Shown: positions 34,312 through 43,147 of the stretch, in pieces
How the letters are laid out: the number at the start of each line of letters is the position of its first letter
Position numbering within the stretch: position 1 is the stretch's first letter
Assembly (NCBI GenBank): GCA_964563435.1
Contig: CAZLXI010000007.1
Span: 102,194-166,193 of the forward strand
Direction: 5' to 3'
Origin: Leadbetterella sp964563435
GTDB taxonomy: Bacteria > Bacteroidota > Bacteroidia > Cytophagales > Spirosomataceae
DNA: 64,000 nucleotides
Position numbers and translations under genes: made by a program
The notes under the pieces: model-generated
Databases searched by the model: none
Seen by the model: only the letters and a program-made list of their open reading frames with translations
What the model was told of the DNA's origin: nothing

Positions 34312-35133
34312 ATGGCAAAAACTCAGAATGCTCCGGTTGCTAAGGCAGCAAAAAAATCATCTGGCGGAATTAACCCCATCATTGTTATTCCGATCCTTAT
34401 AGCTATTTCGGTAGCTATTTACATTTTCGTTATGGGAGATCCCGGCAACTTTAAAGATCCAGAAACGAAGCACGATCCCAATAATACATTAGGTATCATC
34501 TATGCGGGTGGTTTTATTGTACCTATTCTTCTTTCTTTCTTATTGATGGTAATTGTATTTGGTATTGAGCGGTTTGTGACCATCAACAAGGCCAGCGGTT
34601 CCGGAGACCTGGATGCTTTCGTGGCGAAAGTTCGCGGCTATCTGAACAGCAACAACATTGCTGATGCCAAAAAAGCTTGTGAAAGCCAGAAAGGAACGGT
34701 TGGTAATGTGATTAAAACGGCTTTGGACAAATACGAGCAATTGCAGTCTGACGGGGGGCTGAACAAAGAGCAAAAACTGGCAGCTCTTCAGAAAGAAGTG
34801 GAAGAAGCAACTTCACTGGAGCTTCCTATGCTGGAGAAAAACCTGACTATCCTTTCTACCCTGGGTTCAGTTTCCACGCTGGTGGCCCTGTTGGGAACGG
34901 TACTGGGTATGATCCGGTCGTTCTTTGCCCTGGGTGACGGCGGTGGTTCTCCTGATGCAGCGGCGCTGTCGAAAGGTATTGCGGAAGCCCTTATCAACAC
35001 AGGTTTAGGTATCGGTACTTCGGCCATTGCCATCATCGTATACAACTACTTTACATCATCTATTGATACCCTTACTTATAAAATTGATGAAATCGGGTTA
35101 AGTCTGCAGCAAAACTTTGCTTCGCATAATTAA
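34312..35133 (+). CDS. exbB: MotA/TolQ/ExbB proton channel protein
   Basis: Inner-membrane channel of the TonB energy transducer, 273 residues. TM1 follows the Lys-rich N-terminus (PIIVIPILIAISVAIYIFVM), TM2 is around GGFIVPILLSFLLMVIVFG, and the conserved MotA/ExbB block LSTLGSVSTLVALLGTVLGM (about 182-201) with a further GLGIGTSAIAIIVYNYF helix forms the pore. A 287-base AT-rich intergenic region with no gene precedes it. It is the first gene of a run exbB-exbD-exbD-tonB, the normal Bacteroidota order. Confident from order and motifs. Confidence 0.93.
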   Translation: MAKTQNAPVAKAAKKSSGGINPIIVIPILIAISVAIYIFVMGDPGNFKDPETKHDPNNTLGIIYAGGFIVPILLSFLLMVIVFGIERFVTINKASGSGDLDAFVAKVRGYLNSNNIADAKKACESQKGTVGNVIKTALDKYEQLQSDGGLNKEQKLAALQKEVEEATSLELPMLEKNLTILSTLGSVSTLVALLGTVLGMIRSFFALGDGGGSPDAAALSKGIAEALINTGLGIGTSAIAIIVYNYFTSSIDTLTYKIDEIGLSLQQNFASHN

Positions 35134-35181
35134 TCGGAACTTTTATTGTATTTTTTCAATTTATAATATAAAGGAGAATAG

Positions 35182-35769
35182 ATGGCAGCAGTAAAACCAA
35201 AACGGCATAGTCCTACCATGGATATGACGGCCATGTGTGATGTAGCATTTCTTTTGCTTACATTCTTTATCATGACCTCATCATTCAGAAGTCAGGAGGC
35301 CGTATCCATTAATACGCCATCTTCGGTTTCCAAATTGAAGGTGGAAGAGACAGGCATCGGCACGGTGTCTATCACCCCGGAGGGTAAGTATTATTTCGGT
35401 GTATCAGATCCTATAGAAAAAAGGAAATTCCTGAATGCACTGAATACTAACCTGAAGATGAATCTGACGAATGATGAAAAGGCATCTTTTCTGGAGATCG
35501 CGGAGATCGGGGTAGGTAAGGACCGGATCAAATCGTATCTGTCACTGGCCAAGGGCGACAGGGAAAAGGCAATCCTTCCCGGTATTCCGCTGGATTCAAC
35601 CAACGCGGAGCTGATCGACTGGGTAAGGGCCTATGCAGAGGCTAATCCACAGGGTCAGTTGGCCATTCGGGGCGACGTGAAAACGCAGTACCCGGCAGTG
35701 AAAATACTGTTTGACGAGTTGGCTAAAGTGAAATTCTACAAGTTTAGACTTATCACGAAAGGAGAATAA
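35182..35769 (+). CDS. exbD: ExbD/TolR family biopolymer transport protein, first copy
   Basis: Periplasm-facing subunit of the ExbB-ExbD-TonB motor, 195 residues. After a basic N-terminus, PTMDMTAMCDVAFLLLTFFIMTS (about 11-33) is the single TM helix with the conserved Asp that carries protons. The periplasmic domain is longer than in E. coli ExbD (about 140 residues) and ends YKFRLITKGE. It lies 48 bases after exbB and 20 before a second exbD-like gene. Confidence 0.92.
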   Translation: MAAVKPKRHSPTMDMTAMCDVAFLLLTFFIMTSSFRSQEAVSINTPSSVSKLKVEETGIGTVSITPEGKYYFGVSDPIEKRKFLNALNTNLKMNLTNDEKASFLEIAEIGVGKDRIKSYLSLAKGDREKAILPGIPLDSTNAELIDWVRAYAEANPQGQLAIRGDVKTQYPAVKILFDELAKVKFYKFRLITKGE

Positions 35770-35789
35770 CCCTAAATTGATTTTAAGAA

Positions 35790-36341
35790 ATGGCAGAAGT
35801 ACAGGTAAAAGAATCAGGCGGGAAAGGTGGTAAGGTAAGGTCAAAAAAAGGAGGGGGTAAACCCGATATGACACCCATGGTGGATTTGGGCTTCCTGCTC
35901 TTAACGTTCTTTATTTTCACTACCACGTTTAGCAAGCCGAATATGATGAAGCTAAACATGCCTGACAAGAGTGATGAAGATGTAATAGACCAGAAAAAAG
36001 ATGAGGTTAAGCTTTCCAATACCATTACCATTGTGATGGGGAAGGATGACCGGATATTCTGGTATCAGCAGGCATTGGCGGATGTAACGGTGGATGACCT
36101 GAATGAAACGGATTATTCCGCTTCCGGTATAAGGGCTGAAATCAATAAGAAGCGTGCTGCAGCTATTGATACATCTAAATTTACAGTGGTGATTAAGCCG
36201 TCTAATGAAGCTACCTTTGAAAATACGGTGGATATATTGGATGAGATGGAGATTACTGGGAACAAGCGTTTTGCGATTGTGGATCTGATGCCGCAGGAGC
36301 AGAAGGCTTATGAAGAAAAGATCGCAAGACCTAAAAACTAA
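35790..36341 (+). CDS. exbD: ExbD/TolR family biopolymer transport protein, second copy
   Basis: A second ExbD subunit of 183 residues. A basic Gly-rich head (GGKGGKVRSKKGGGKPDM) leads into the TM segment MTPMVDLGFLLLTFFIFTTTF (about 29-49), with the proton-carrying Asp in MVDLGF. The sequence differs clearly from the first copy beyond the TM, so the two may form a heteromeric motor. Two exbD genes in series are common in Bacteroidota. Next gene, 17 bases on, is tonB. Confidence 0.92.
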   Translation: MAEVQVKESGGKGGKVRSKKGGGKPDMTPMVDLGFLLLTFFIFTTTFSKPNMMKLNMPDKSDEDVIDQKKDEVKLSNTITIVMGKDDRIFWYQQALADVTVDDLNETDYSASGIRAEINKKRAAAIDTSKFTVVIKPSNEATFENTVDILDEMEITGNKRFAIVDLMPQEQKAYEEKIARPKN

Positions 36342-36358
36342 GGTAAATTGATATAGAA

Positions 36359-37180
36359 ATGGCACAGAAAGTAACCTTAGACGATATAGTATTTGAAGGC
36401 CGGAATAAAGAGTACGGCGCATACTATCTGAGAAAGAACTACAGTCGGTACCTTACCCGGGCTACGATTATAGGAGCTACTATTTTCAGCGTTTTTCTGG
36501 GGGGGGCTTTGGCATTCAATAAGATCCAGAATGCCAATAAGGAGAAGGACATCCTGGTGGATTTGTCCGCAACTAACCTCGACGAGGAAATTCCGGAGGA
36601 AAAATTAGATATTCCGGAAGAACTGCCGCCTCCGCCGCTGGAAGAACCGCCTCCGGAAGTAGCCCAGGAGAAATTCCTGCCACCGGAGCCCAAAAAGGAT
36701 GAGGAAGTGGTGATCGAAGAACCACCGCCACCGGCAGAAAAGCTGGAAACAGCGGTTATTTCCAATAAGACCGTGGAAGGTGCAGAAGCCAAGGATGTGT
36801 TTATCCCACCGCCACCGCCTAAAGAGGTAGCGGTTGTGAAAGTGGAAGCGCCTAAGGAGGAAGAGATCTTTGTGGGAGTGGAACAACAACCGGAATATCC
36901 AGGCGGAGAGAGAGCTATGTACAGATTTCTGGGAGATAAGATCAACTATCCTGCAGCCGCTACCCGGGCAAATATATCCGGAAGGGTAACCGTGCAGTTC
37001 GTAGTGGAGAAAGACGGATCCATAGGTACCGTGAAAGTTTTAAAAGGAATCGGTTTTGGGTGTGACGAAGAAGCCATGAGGGTGATCAAGTCCATGCCGA
37101 AATGGAGCCCCGGTAAGCAGAACGGTAGAGCGGTAAGGGTGTATTACACCATACCGGTGATGTTCCAGCTGAGCGATTGA
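36359..37180 (+). CDS. tonB: Energy transducer TonB, copy A
   Basis: Transmits the motor energy to outer-membrane receptors. The 273-residue protein has the Bacteroidota N-terminus (TLDDIVFEGRNKEYGAYYLR), a TM helix (IIGATIFSVFLGGALAF), a Pro/Glu-rich spanning region with PPP blocks and a C-terminal TonB domain (PEYPGGERAMYRFLGDKINY, then SGRVTVQFVVEKDGSI and MPKWSPGKQNG). It ends the exbB-exbD-exbD-tonB unit and is followed by a strong terminator. A close paralogue follows at 37325. Confidence 0.93.
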   Translation: MAQKVTLDDIVFEGRNKEYGAYYLRKNYSRYLTRATIIGATIFSVFLGGALAFNKIQNANKEKDILVDLSATNLDEEIPEEKLDIPEELPPPPLEEPPPEVAQEKFLPPEPKKDEEVVIEEPPPPAEKLETAVISNKTVEGAEAKDVFIPPPPPKEVAVVKVEAPKEEEIFVGVEQQPEYPGGERAMYRFLGDKINYPAAATRANISGRVTVQFVVEKDGSIGTVKVLKGIGFGCDEEAMRVIKSMPKWSPGKQNGRAVRVYYTIPVMFQLSD

Positions 37181-37200
37181 CCCCGTTTTCTTTTTATAGG

Positions 37201-37231
37201 AAGAGCCGAAAAAATTTCGGCTCTTTTTTTT
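37201..37231 (+). terminator. Rho-independent terminator after tonB copy A
   Basis: Stem AAGAGCCGAAA (37201-37211) and TTTCGGCTCTT (37215-37225), then a run of T. Confidence 0.9.
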
Positions 37232-37258
37232 GCATTTTCATTTTTTAACTATTAATTT

Positions 37259-37272
37259 AGTTTTATAAAACT
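37259..37272. promoter_or_regulatory. Palindrome before tonB copy B
   Basis: AGTTTTATAAAACT is a perfect 14-base palindrome; the half ATTAGTTTTATA recurs at 37278-37289. It is a candidate operator 53 bases before the start of the second tonB gene. Confidence 0.4.
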
Positions 37273-37324
37273 AAATAATTAGTTTTATATCTAATTTTTT
37301 AGGTGTATATAAACCTGAATAAAA

Positions 37325-38134
37325 ATGAAAGTGACTTTAGACGACGTGGTCTTTGAGACCCGCAACAAGGAGTATGGAGCATACTACCTTAGAAAGAACT
37401 ACCGGCGCTACCTGACGCGGGCTATGGTGATTGGTACAGCGTTATTTTCCCTACTGTTTGGTGCCGCCCTGGCTTTCAATAAGTTTAAGGCGGCCAATAT
37501 CGATGAAGGCATTATCGTGGATGTGACACCCATTGACCTGGATCAGAATGAGCCACCCCCGGTTGATGTGCCGGAAGAGATCCCCCCGCCGATCGAAGAA
37601 CCCTTGCCGGAAGTAGCCCAGGAGAAATTTCTGCCACCGGAGCCAAAAAAAGATGAGGAAGTGATGATCGAAGAGCCGCCACCACCGGCAGAAAAACTGG
37701 AAGTGGCTGTCATTTCCAGTAAAACCGTGGAGGGAGCAGAAGCCAAAGATGTTTTTATTCCGCCGCCGCCACCGAAAGAAGTGGCCGTGGTTAAAGTGGC
37801 GCCGCCTGCTGAAGAGGAGATCCTGATCGGAGTAGAGCAGGACGCGGAATTTCCGGGGGGGATGAATGAGCTGATGAAGTACCTGAAAAAAAATGTGAAG
37901 TATCCCCCCGCTGCGCAGAGAGCTAATATTTCCGGAAGGGTGGTCCTGCAGTTTGTAGTGGAGAAAGACGGAAGTGTGGGGCAGATCAAAGTGCTCAAGA
38001 GTGTGGGCTTCGGTTGTGATGAAGAAGCGATACGGGTAGTAAAATCCATGCCTAAATGGTCTCCAGGCAGGCAGAACGGCCGGGCTGTACGGGTCTGGCA
38101 TACGCTGCCGGTCACCTACACCTTGCAGGATTGA
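37325..38134 (+). CDS. tonB: Energy transducer TonB, copy B
   Basis: Tandem paralogue of 269 residues. The N-terminus (VTLDDVVFETRNKEYGAYYL), the spanning region (PEVAQEKFLPPEPKKDEEV, then KTVEGAEAKDVFIPPPPPKE) and the C-terminal TonB domain are nearly the same as copy A, while the Pro-rich opening of the linker and the first part of the C-terminal domain (DAEFPGGMNELMKYLKKNV) differ. A terminator and a palindrome separate it from copy A, so it can be controlled on its own. The two may serve different receptors. Confidence 0.92.
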   Translation: MKVTLDDVVFETRNKEYGAYYLRKNYRRYLTRAMVIGTALFSLLFGAALAFNKFKAANIDEGIIVDVTPIDLDQNEPPPVDVPEEIPPPIEEPLPEVAQEKFLPPEPKKDEEVMIEEPPPPAEKLEVAVISSKTVEGAEAKDVFIPPPPPKEVAVVKVAPPAEEEILIGVEQDAEFPGGMNELMKYLKKNVKYPPAAQRANISGRVVLQFVVEKDGSVGQIKVLKSVGFGCDEEAIRVVKSMPKWSPGRQNGRAVRVWHTLPVTYTLQD

Positions 38135-38216
38135 TCACATATTTTTTTCAAAAGCGGACAAAACTGTTTAATTTGGCGTGAAAATGTGCCGGGGAGTTCC
38201 GGTGAATTCTTAAAGC

Positions 38217-38417
38217 ATGAATATAGAAGAGATCTTAGGTAAGCTGAAGTTCGTATTGAGTCTGGTGGTTCCGGTGTGTTATGTAGGTATGGGTATTTAT
38301 GTAATTTCCGAGAAGATATTTATAGTGAAACTCCAACCGCCGATGTTTGCCTACTCATTGGGAGCAGTGTTGATCGCTTACGGGATATTCCGGTTGTACA
38401 GGGCTATTAAACAGTAA
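38217..38417 (+). CDS. Small two-helix membrane protein of unknown function
   Basis: A 66-residue protein that is mostly hydrophobic: a helix from LSLVVPVCYVGMGIYVI and another from FAYSLGAVLIAYGIFRLY, joined by EKIFIVKLQP. The ends carry charged residues (NIEEILGKLKF, RAIKQ). It starts 82 bases after tonB copy B and ends 7 bases before the PstS-like gene. I do not recognise a family; the tight fit with neighbours supports a real gene in the TonB block. Confidence 0.7.
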   Translation: MNIEEILGKLKFVLSLVVPVCYVGMGIYVISEKIFIVKLQPPMFAYSLGAVLIAYGIFRLYRAIKQ

Positions 38418-38424
38418 TGAGGCT

Positions 38425-39309
38425 ATGAGATTTTTATGGAGTGTGGGGGTGATGCTGATGCTGGCAGGCTGCCAGTCAAAAAAAAGTGACCGTCCCAGTA
38501 TTTATGAAGGCAGGATCAATGTAGGCATGGACGAGTCCATCCTGCAGATCATTCATGCCCAAACCGACGGTTACCGGATGCATTACCCCCGCGCATCCTT
38601 TAACAATTCTGTTATGCCGGAGAATATGGCGGTCAGGCTGTTGCTGGAAGATTCGATGGATGTAATCTGCATAACGCGTACGCTCAATGCAGAAGAACTG
38701 AAAGTGCTGGAAAAAAGGGAGATCACGTATAAGCCTGCCCCTATGGCCCTGGATGCGGTGGTGCTGATCGCACATCCCGACGCCGCTCTCAGCGCTGTGT
38801 CGCTGGCTGACCTTCAACGGCTGTTTACCGATGAGGGGTCGGCGGTTAAGCTGGTTTTCGACAGTGGTAATTCCAGTAACCTGAACCAGGTGCTGGCCCG
38901 TTTGGGCATCCGCGAATTCAGCCGCAAAAATGTAGTGGCGGCCGGTGGTAACCAAAAGGTGTTTGACTGGGTGAAGAAAGATAAAAACGCCATCGGGTTT
39001 GTTGGCTATAATCTGATCAGTGAGAAAAGCAATGAGGTCACCCGTGAACTGAAGAGTTCGGTGAAGATACTGGGGGTGAAGGATCAGGGGGCGGCGGTTG
39101 AACCTTCGCGGTCGACCATCCTGGAGCAGACTTATCCGTTTCACCGCACCATCTACCTGCATACCCTGGGAACAGCCTGGGGGGTAGAGAACGGATTCAT
39201 CCGTTTTGCGTGCAGCAAGCCGGGGCAGTTGATCGCCGAAAAAATGGGTCTTGTGCCCTATTATGCTATCCCTAAGCAGTTTGTGTTAAGCAGGGAGTCG
39301 TTAGACTAA
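38425..39309 (+). CDS. PstS-like substrate-binding lipoprotein
   Basis: Periplasmic-binding-protein-like lipoprotein of 294 residues (lipobox LAGC, Cys16). The pattern of the phosphate-binding PstS class is clear: early INVGMDESILQIIHAQ, then DSMDVICITRTLNAEE, AVVLIAHPDAALSAVSLADLQRLFTD and a late GFVGYNLISE. PstS partners (pstCAB) are absent; such stand-alone relatives in TonB blocks of Bacteroidota are thought to work in envelope sensing or metal/phosphate capture, which is not proven. It follows the small membrane gene by 7 bases and precedes the TPR gene. Confidence 0.82.
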   Translation: MRFLWSVGVMLMLAGCQSKKSDRPSIYEGRINVGMDESILQIIHAQTDGYRMHYPRASFNNSVMPENMAVRLLLEDSMDVICITRTLNAEELKVLEKREITYKPAPMALDAVVLIAHPDAALSAVSLADLQRLFTDEGSAVKLVFDSGNSSNLNQVLARLGIREFSRKNVVAAGGNQKVFDWVKKDKNAIGFVGYNLISEKSNEVTRELKSSVKILGVKDQGAAVEPSRSTILEQTYPFHRTIYLHTLGTAWGVENGFIRFACSKPGQLIAEKMGLVPYYAIPKQFVLSRESLD

Positions 39310-39492
39310 TTTTTTTGAACGCCATTTACCTTTTTTAACATTTGATTAAGAAAATTACGTTTTTTATTAAAGTCTAAGGTTTAAATGCAGCAAAATCATG
39401 GAAAAATGACTTTTGTAAGCCATGGAATTTGCTTAAATTGCGGGCCGATTTCAATTTTTAACCGAAAGAGTAACTTTACAGCTTATTTAGAA

Positions 39493-41214
39493 ATGATGAA
39501 GAGAACAAAAATTTGGGCGGTAGTTGGATTGCTGCTAACTTTTACCTGGTCGTTTGGACAGAGTATCGACCAGGTAGTGAAAGACCTGGATGCGGAGAGA
39601 TACACGGCGGCCCTGGACGGAGCAAATAAGCTGGTGGTTTCATCCCCCGGAACAGACACCTATTTCTTAAAGGGGTACACCATTCTTTCCAGCCCTGATT
39701 ATGCGAAGCCGGAGAATCTGAAGGCTGCTCAGGAGGCTTTTGAGGCGGGTAATGCATTAGAGAAGAAAGGCGACCCCCTGAACCAGGTGGGCCTGGGTAT
39801 GGTGAAGCTGGCTTCCAAAGATCTGGCCGGTGCCAAAGCGGTATTTGAAGAGGTAAAGAAAGAGACCAAACAGAGAAATCCGGATGTACTTTACCGGATA
39901 GCAGAGGCTTATGTGATGTTTCCGGAAGCTAATGATCCTGCGGAGGCGGCTCTGACCATTGAACTGGCGCTCGATAAGCACAAAACCAAGGATAATCCCG
40001 AGTATTACCTGGTGAAGGCAGAGGCTTACCTGCTGAAAGGCGATGGCGGAAGTGCCATGAATGCCTTGCAGAATGCCGAGCGGGTAGGTAAGAAACCGGC
40101 CAAGACGTATTCTAAAATAGCAAGGGTATGGTTACAGAGCCGTAATTACAGGGATGCTCAGGATGCCATTAACAAGGGAATAGCGGCCGATCCTACGCAT
40201 GCGCCTATCTATAAATACCAGAGCTCCTACTGGCAGACTTTCAACGATTATGCGAAATCCGCTGAAGCGGCTGCAAACTATCTGAAAAACTCAGACGGCG
40301 ATGTAAAAGCTAAGCTTCGTTATGCTAAATTAGCTTTTGTTGCCGAAGATTTCGCCAGCCTGAAAAGAGTATTGGGAGAGATCAAAGGTTCTACCACTGA
40401 TCCTTACATCCACAGAATGGAGGGGATCGTAAACTTTAAGGAAGGAAAATACGCTCAGGCAGTTAAAGATTTTCAGAACTTTATCAAAACTAATCCCAAA
40501 GATGAGAACTTCAGCCTGGATCACGGATACATCGGTAAAGCCTACCTGAAAATGGAAGGCGATTCGGCCACCACGGTGTTAAATGATTCACTCGGAATCA
40601 TCCATATCGATAAAGCCGTGGCTTTGCAGGATACGACTTCTGACGCTAATTATTACGGAGAAGCGGCCACTATTCTTATGGAGAAGAAAAATTATGTAAA
40701 AGGCGCTTTATTGACCGAGAAAGAATTTTTGACCAAGAAAGAGCCTGATGCTTCCGATTATGCCAGAGTAGGGATGAACTTTTACAGAGCCTTTAACTGG
40801 CCCAAAGCCGCTGAATTTTTAAGCAAGGCGGGTGATGAATATAAGGGAGCATGGCCTTTGGCTTATGTTTACGGCGCCAGAGCCACGGTGTATCAGTACA
40901 GAGAAGACAGTACCATGAATGCCCAGTTTCCGGCCGCCGCACTTTATATTAAATACCTGGAGACGTTGGGCGAGACAGGAAAGGCAGATCCTGCCAACAA
41001 AGATAATGTAGTGGAGGCAATTGCTTACTTGTCTACCAAAGACCTGATGAACAAAGACTATGAAGCGGGTTTGACTAAAATAGAAGAAGTGCTTAAGTAT
41101 GCACCGGATAACAAGGATGCAACGGCTTTGTATCACAGATTTAAAAGACTCCTGGACCCTAAATATGTAATCCCGGAGATAGCTGCCGATTCGACAGGGA
41201 ACGGAAGAGATTGA
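39493..41214 (+). CDS. Secreted tetratricopeptide repeat protein
   Basis: An exported protein of 573 residues built mainly of TPR helices. The start at 39493 gives a signal peptide (MMKRTKIWAVVGLLLTFTWSFGQ); an ATG 36 codons upstream would add residues without such character. Repeats are visible as NPEYYLVKAEAYLLKGD, AKTYSKIARVWLQSRNYRDA, and HRMEGIVNFKEGKYAQAVKDF. TPR proteins act as scaffolds; here the place next to TonB and the PstS-like protein suggests an envelope partner. It is followed by a strong terminator and then adk. Confidence 0.87.
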   Translation: MMKRTKIWAVVGLLLTFTWSFGQSIDQVVKDLDAERYTAALDGANKLVVSSPGTDTYFLKGYTILSSPDYAKPENLKAAQEAFEAGNALEKKGDPLNQVGLGMVKLASKDLAGAKAVFEEVKKETKQRNPDVLYRIAEAYVMFPEANDPAEAALTIELALDKHKTKDNPEYYLVKAEAYLLKGDGGSAMNALQNAERVGKKPAKTYSKIARVWLQSRNYRDAQDAINKGIAADPTHAPIYKYQSSYWQTFNDYAKSAEAAANYLKNSDGDVKAKLRYAKLAFVAEDFASLKRVLGEIKGSTTDPYIHRMEGIVNFKEGKYAQAVKDFQNFIKTNPKDENFSLDHGYIGKAYLKMEGDSATTVLNDSLGIIHIDKAVALQDTTSDANYYGEAATILMEKKNYVKGALLTEKEFLTKKEPDASDYARVGMNFYRAFNWPKAAEFLSKAGDEYKGAWPLAYVYGARATVYQYREDSTMNAQFPAAALYIKYLETLGETGKADPANKDNVVEAIAYLSTKDLMNKDYEAGLTKIEEVLKYAPDNKDATALYHRFKRLLDPKYVIPEIAADSTGNGRD

Positions 41215-41220
41215 AATAAA

Positions 41221-41247
41221 AAAAGCCCCGTTATCGGGGCTTTTTTT
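41221..41247 (+). terminator. Rho-independent terminator after the TPR gene
   Basis: GCCCCG-TTAT-CGGGGC stem flanked by A and T runs; closes the TonB block. Confidence 0.92.
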
Positions 41248-41296
41248 ATGGCTTATTGCTATCTTGCGGCCCGATACCATATTGTAACTGAAATAA

Positions 41297-41869
41297 ATGT
41301 TTAATCTTGTAATTTTTGGCCCTCCGGGTGCGGGCAAAGGAACTCAGTCTGAGAAGATTATCGATAAATATAAATTGGTGCATCTGTCTACCGGCGACAT
41401 GTTTCGTTCACACATCTCCAACGACACCGAACTCGGAAAAAGGGTAAAAGAAATTTTGGCTGACGGCCGTTTGGTGCCTGACTCCATTACCATTGATATG
41501 CTGGAAGAGGAGGTGAAAAAGAACCCGGAAGCCAGAGGATTCATTTTTGACGGTTTCCCCCGCACCGTTCCCCAGGCAGAGGCACTGGATGCTTTCCTGG
41601 AAGGGAAAGGCACCAAAGTAGACCTGGTTTTACAGCTCGACGTAGACCAGGAGGTGATCAAAGAGCGCATTGCCGAACGCCAGAAGGTGAGTGGCAGGGC
41701 TGATGATGATGCCGCTAAGTTGCTGAAAAGAATTGATGAATATTTTGAAAAGACCATCCATGTGCTGCCGTATTACCAGGAGCAGGGAAAGGTAACGACC
41801 ATTAACGGGGTGGGAAAAATTGACGATATTTTTGAGACCATTTCCGGGTCGATAGACGAAAAATACTGA
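41297..41869 (+). CDS. adk: Adenylate kinase
   Basis: Cytosolic enzyme that interconverts ATP, AMP and ADP. The 190-residue protein shows the P-loop GPPGAGKGTQ (8-17), the AMP-binding STGDMFRSHI (about 31-40) and FDGFPRTVPQAEAL. The LID is short (no Zn-binding insertion), as in most Bacteroidota. An independent promoter is likely because a terminator ends the previous transcript. obg follows 215 bases downstream. Confidence 0.97.
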   Translation: MFNLVIFGPPGAGKGTQSEKIIDKYKLVHLSTGDMFRSHISNDTELGKRVKEILADGRLVPDSITIDMLEEEVKKNPEARGFIFDGFPRTVPQAEALDAFLEGKGTKVDLVLQLDVDQEVIKERIAERQKVSGRADDDAAKLLKRIDEYFEKTIHVLPYYQEQGKVTTINGVGKIDDIFETISGSIDEKY

Positions 41870-41896
41870 GCGCTACCCCGGCAGGTGGGAAACGAT

Positions 41897-41922
41897 AAAC
41901 TCCTTATCAAGAGGAGTTTTTT
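41897..41922 (+). terminator. Rho-independent terminator after adk
   Basis: Stem AAACTCCT/AGGAGTTT with loop TATCAAG and a T run. Confidence 0.85.
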
Positions 41923-41984
41923 GTTTTTAAGAAACTAAATAGGGGGGCTAAGAGGTTCTAATTATATATTTTGCTCATAATTTT

Positions 41985-42041
41985 CTCACAGACCACACAG
42001 ATGGGCATTTTTGATCTGTGAAAATCCGTGTTATCTGTGAG
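41985..42041. repeat. Nested CACAGAT inverted repeat before obg
   Basis: Outer CTCACAGA/TCTGTGAG and inner CACAGAT/ATCTGTG pair, and further ATCCGTG and ATCTGTG words occur in tandem. A GGGGG-TATTT-CCCCC hairpin follows at 42051-42065. Looks like a degenerate dispersed intergenic repeat. Confidence 0.55.
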
Positions 42042-42083
42042 AGACCAAAAGGGGGTATTTCCCCCGATTCATAAACATTATCG

Positions 42084-43082
42084 ATGACTTCAAACTTCAT
42101 AGATTACGTAAAAATAAACCTGAAATCAGGTAACGGCGGTAGGGGCTTTACGCACTTCCGGCGGGAGAAATTCGTGGATAAAGGGGGTCCCGACGGCGGT
42201 GACGGTGGCCGGGGCGGGCATATTATCCTGCGTGGCAACAAGCAGTATTGGACCCTCATCCACCTGAAGTACCAGAAACACATTAAGGCCGACCACGGTG
42301 AAGGCGGGGGCAAAAGCCGGAGTACGGGTAAGCAGGGAAAGGATGTGGTGCTGGAGGTGCCTTTGGGAACCGTGGCCCGCAATGCCGAAACCAGCGAGAG
42401 GCTGGCGGAGATCATAGAAGACGGGCAGGAGGTGATCCTGCTGCCCGGCGGTATGGGCGGGCTGGGCAATTACCACTTCAAGACCAGCACTAACCAGGCA
42501 CCTGACTACTCCCAGCCGGGTATTCCGGGCCAGGAGATCTGGGCTATCCTGGAGCTGAAGCTTTTGGCCGATGTGGGATTAGTGGGCTTCCCGAATGCCG
42601 GTAAGTCGACGCTGTTGTCGGTGGTGTCTGCTGCCCGGCCTGAAATAGGCGATTATCCCTTTACGACCCTTGTGCCCAATCTCGGGGTGGTGGAATATCA
42701 TGATTACCAGTCGTTCGTAATGGCGGATATCCCGGGGATCATCGAAGGGGCTTCGGAAGGTAAAGGTCTGGGACTGCGTTTCCTGCGGCATATTGAGCGG
42801 AACAGCAACCTGCTTTTTATGGTGGATGGAAGCGGGGAAGCCCCGGCAAAAGAATATTATACCCTTCTGAATGAGCTGGAAAAATATAACCCGGAGCTGC
42901 TCGACAAGAACCGGCTGCTGGCCATTACGAAGGCTGACCTGATCGCGGAAGCTGACCGCAAAGAGATCCTGGCCACGCTGCCACCGGGAGTGCCCTATGT
43001 ATTTATTTCGGCTAAGACCCGGGAGGGGATCGACGAGCTGAAAGATCTCATCTGGCAAAGCCTGAACGACTATTTAGAATAA
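42084..43082 (+). CDS. obg: GTPase Obg (CgtA)
   Basis: Essential ribosome-associated GTPase that acts in 50S assembly and stress control. The 332-residue protein has the Gly-rich Obg fold (GNGGRGFTHFRREKFVDKGG, about 13-32) and the G domain from about 160: GFPNAGKSTLLSVV (P-loop), DIPGIIEGASEGKGLGLRF, TKAD. The extra C-terminal OCT domain of some Obg proteins is missing. It lies between adk and nuoA. Confidence 0.97.
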   Translation: MTSNFIDYVKINLKSGNGGRGFTHFRREKFVDKGGPDGGDGGRGGHIILRGNKQYWTLIHLKYQKHIKADHGEGGGKSRSTGKQGKDVVLEVPLGTVARNAETSERLAEIIEDGQEVILLPGGMGGLGNYHFKTSTNQAPDYSQPGIPGQEIWAILELKLLADVGLVGFPNAGKSTLLSVVSAARPEIGDYPFTTLVPNLGVVEYHDYQSFVMADIPGIIEGASEGKGLGLRFLRHIERNSNLLFMVDGSGEAPAKEYYTLLNELEKYNPELLDKNRLLAITKADLIAEADRKEILATLPPGVPYVFISAKTREGIDELKDLIWQSLNDYLE

Positions 43083-43147
43083 TTTCAAACTGCATTGCAG
43101 GGGGTATTCTCCGCCCGCATCCGTTTTTTTTTATGTTCACCGGGTCG

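Noticed and set aside
37451..38115. Two long minus-strand frames across tonB copy B
   Set aside because: They are shadows of the Pro/Glu-rich tonB linker, giving repetitive Phe/Arg or Ser/Gly runs.
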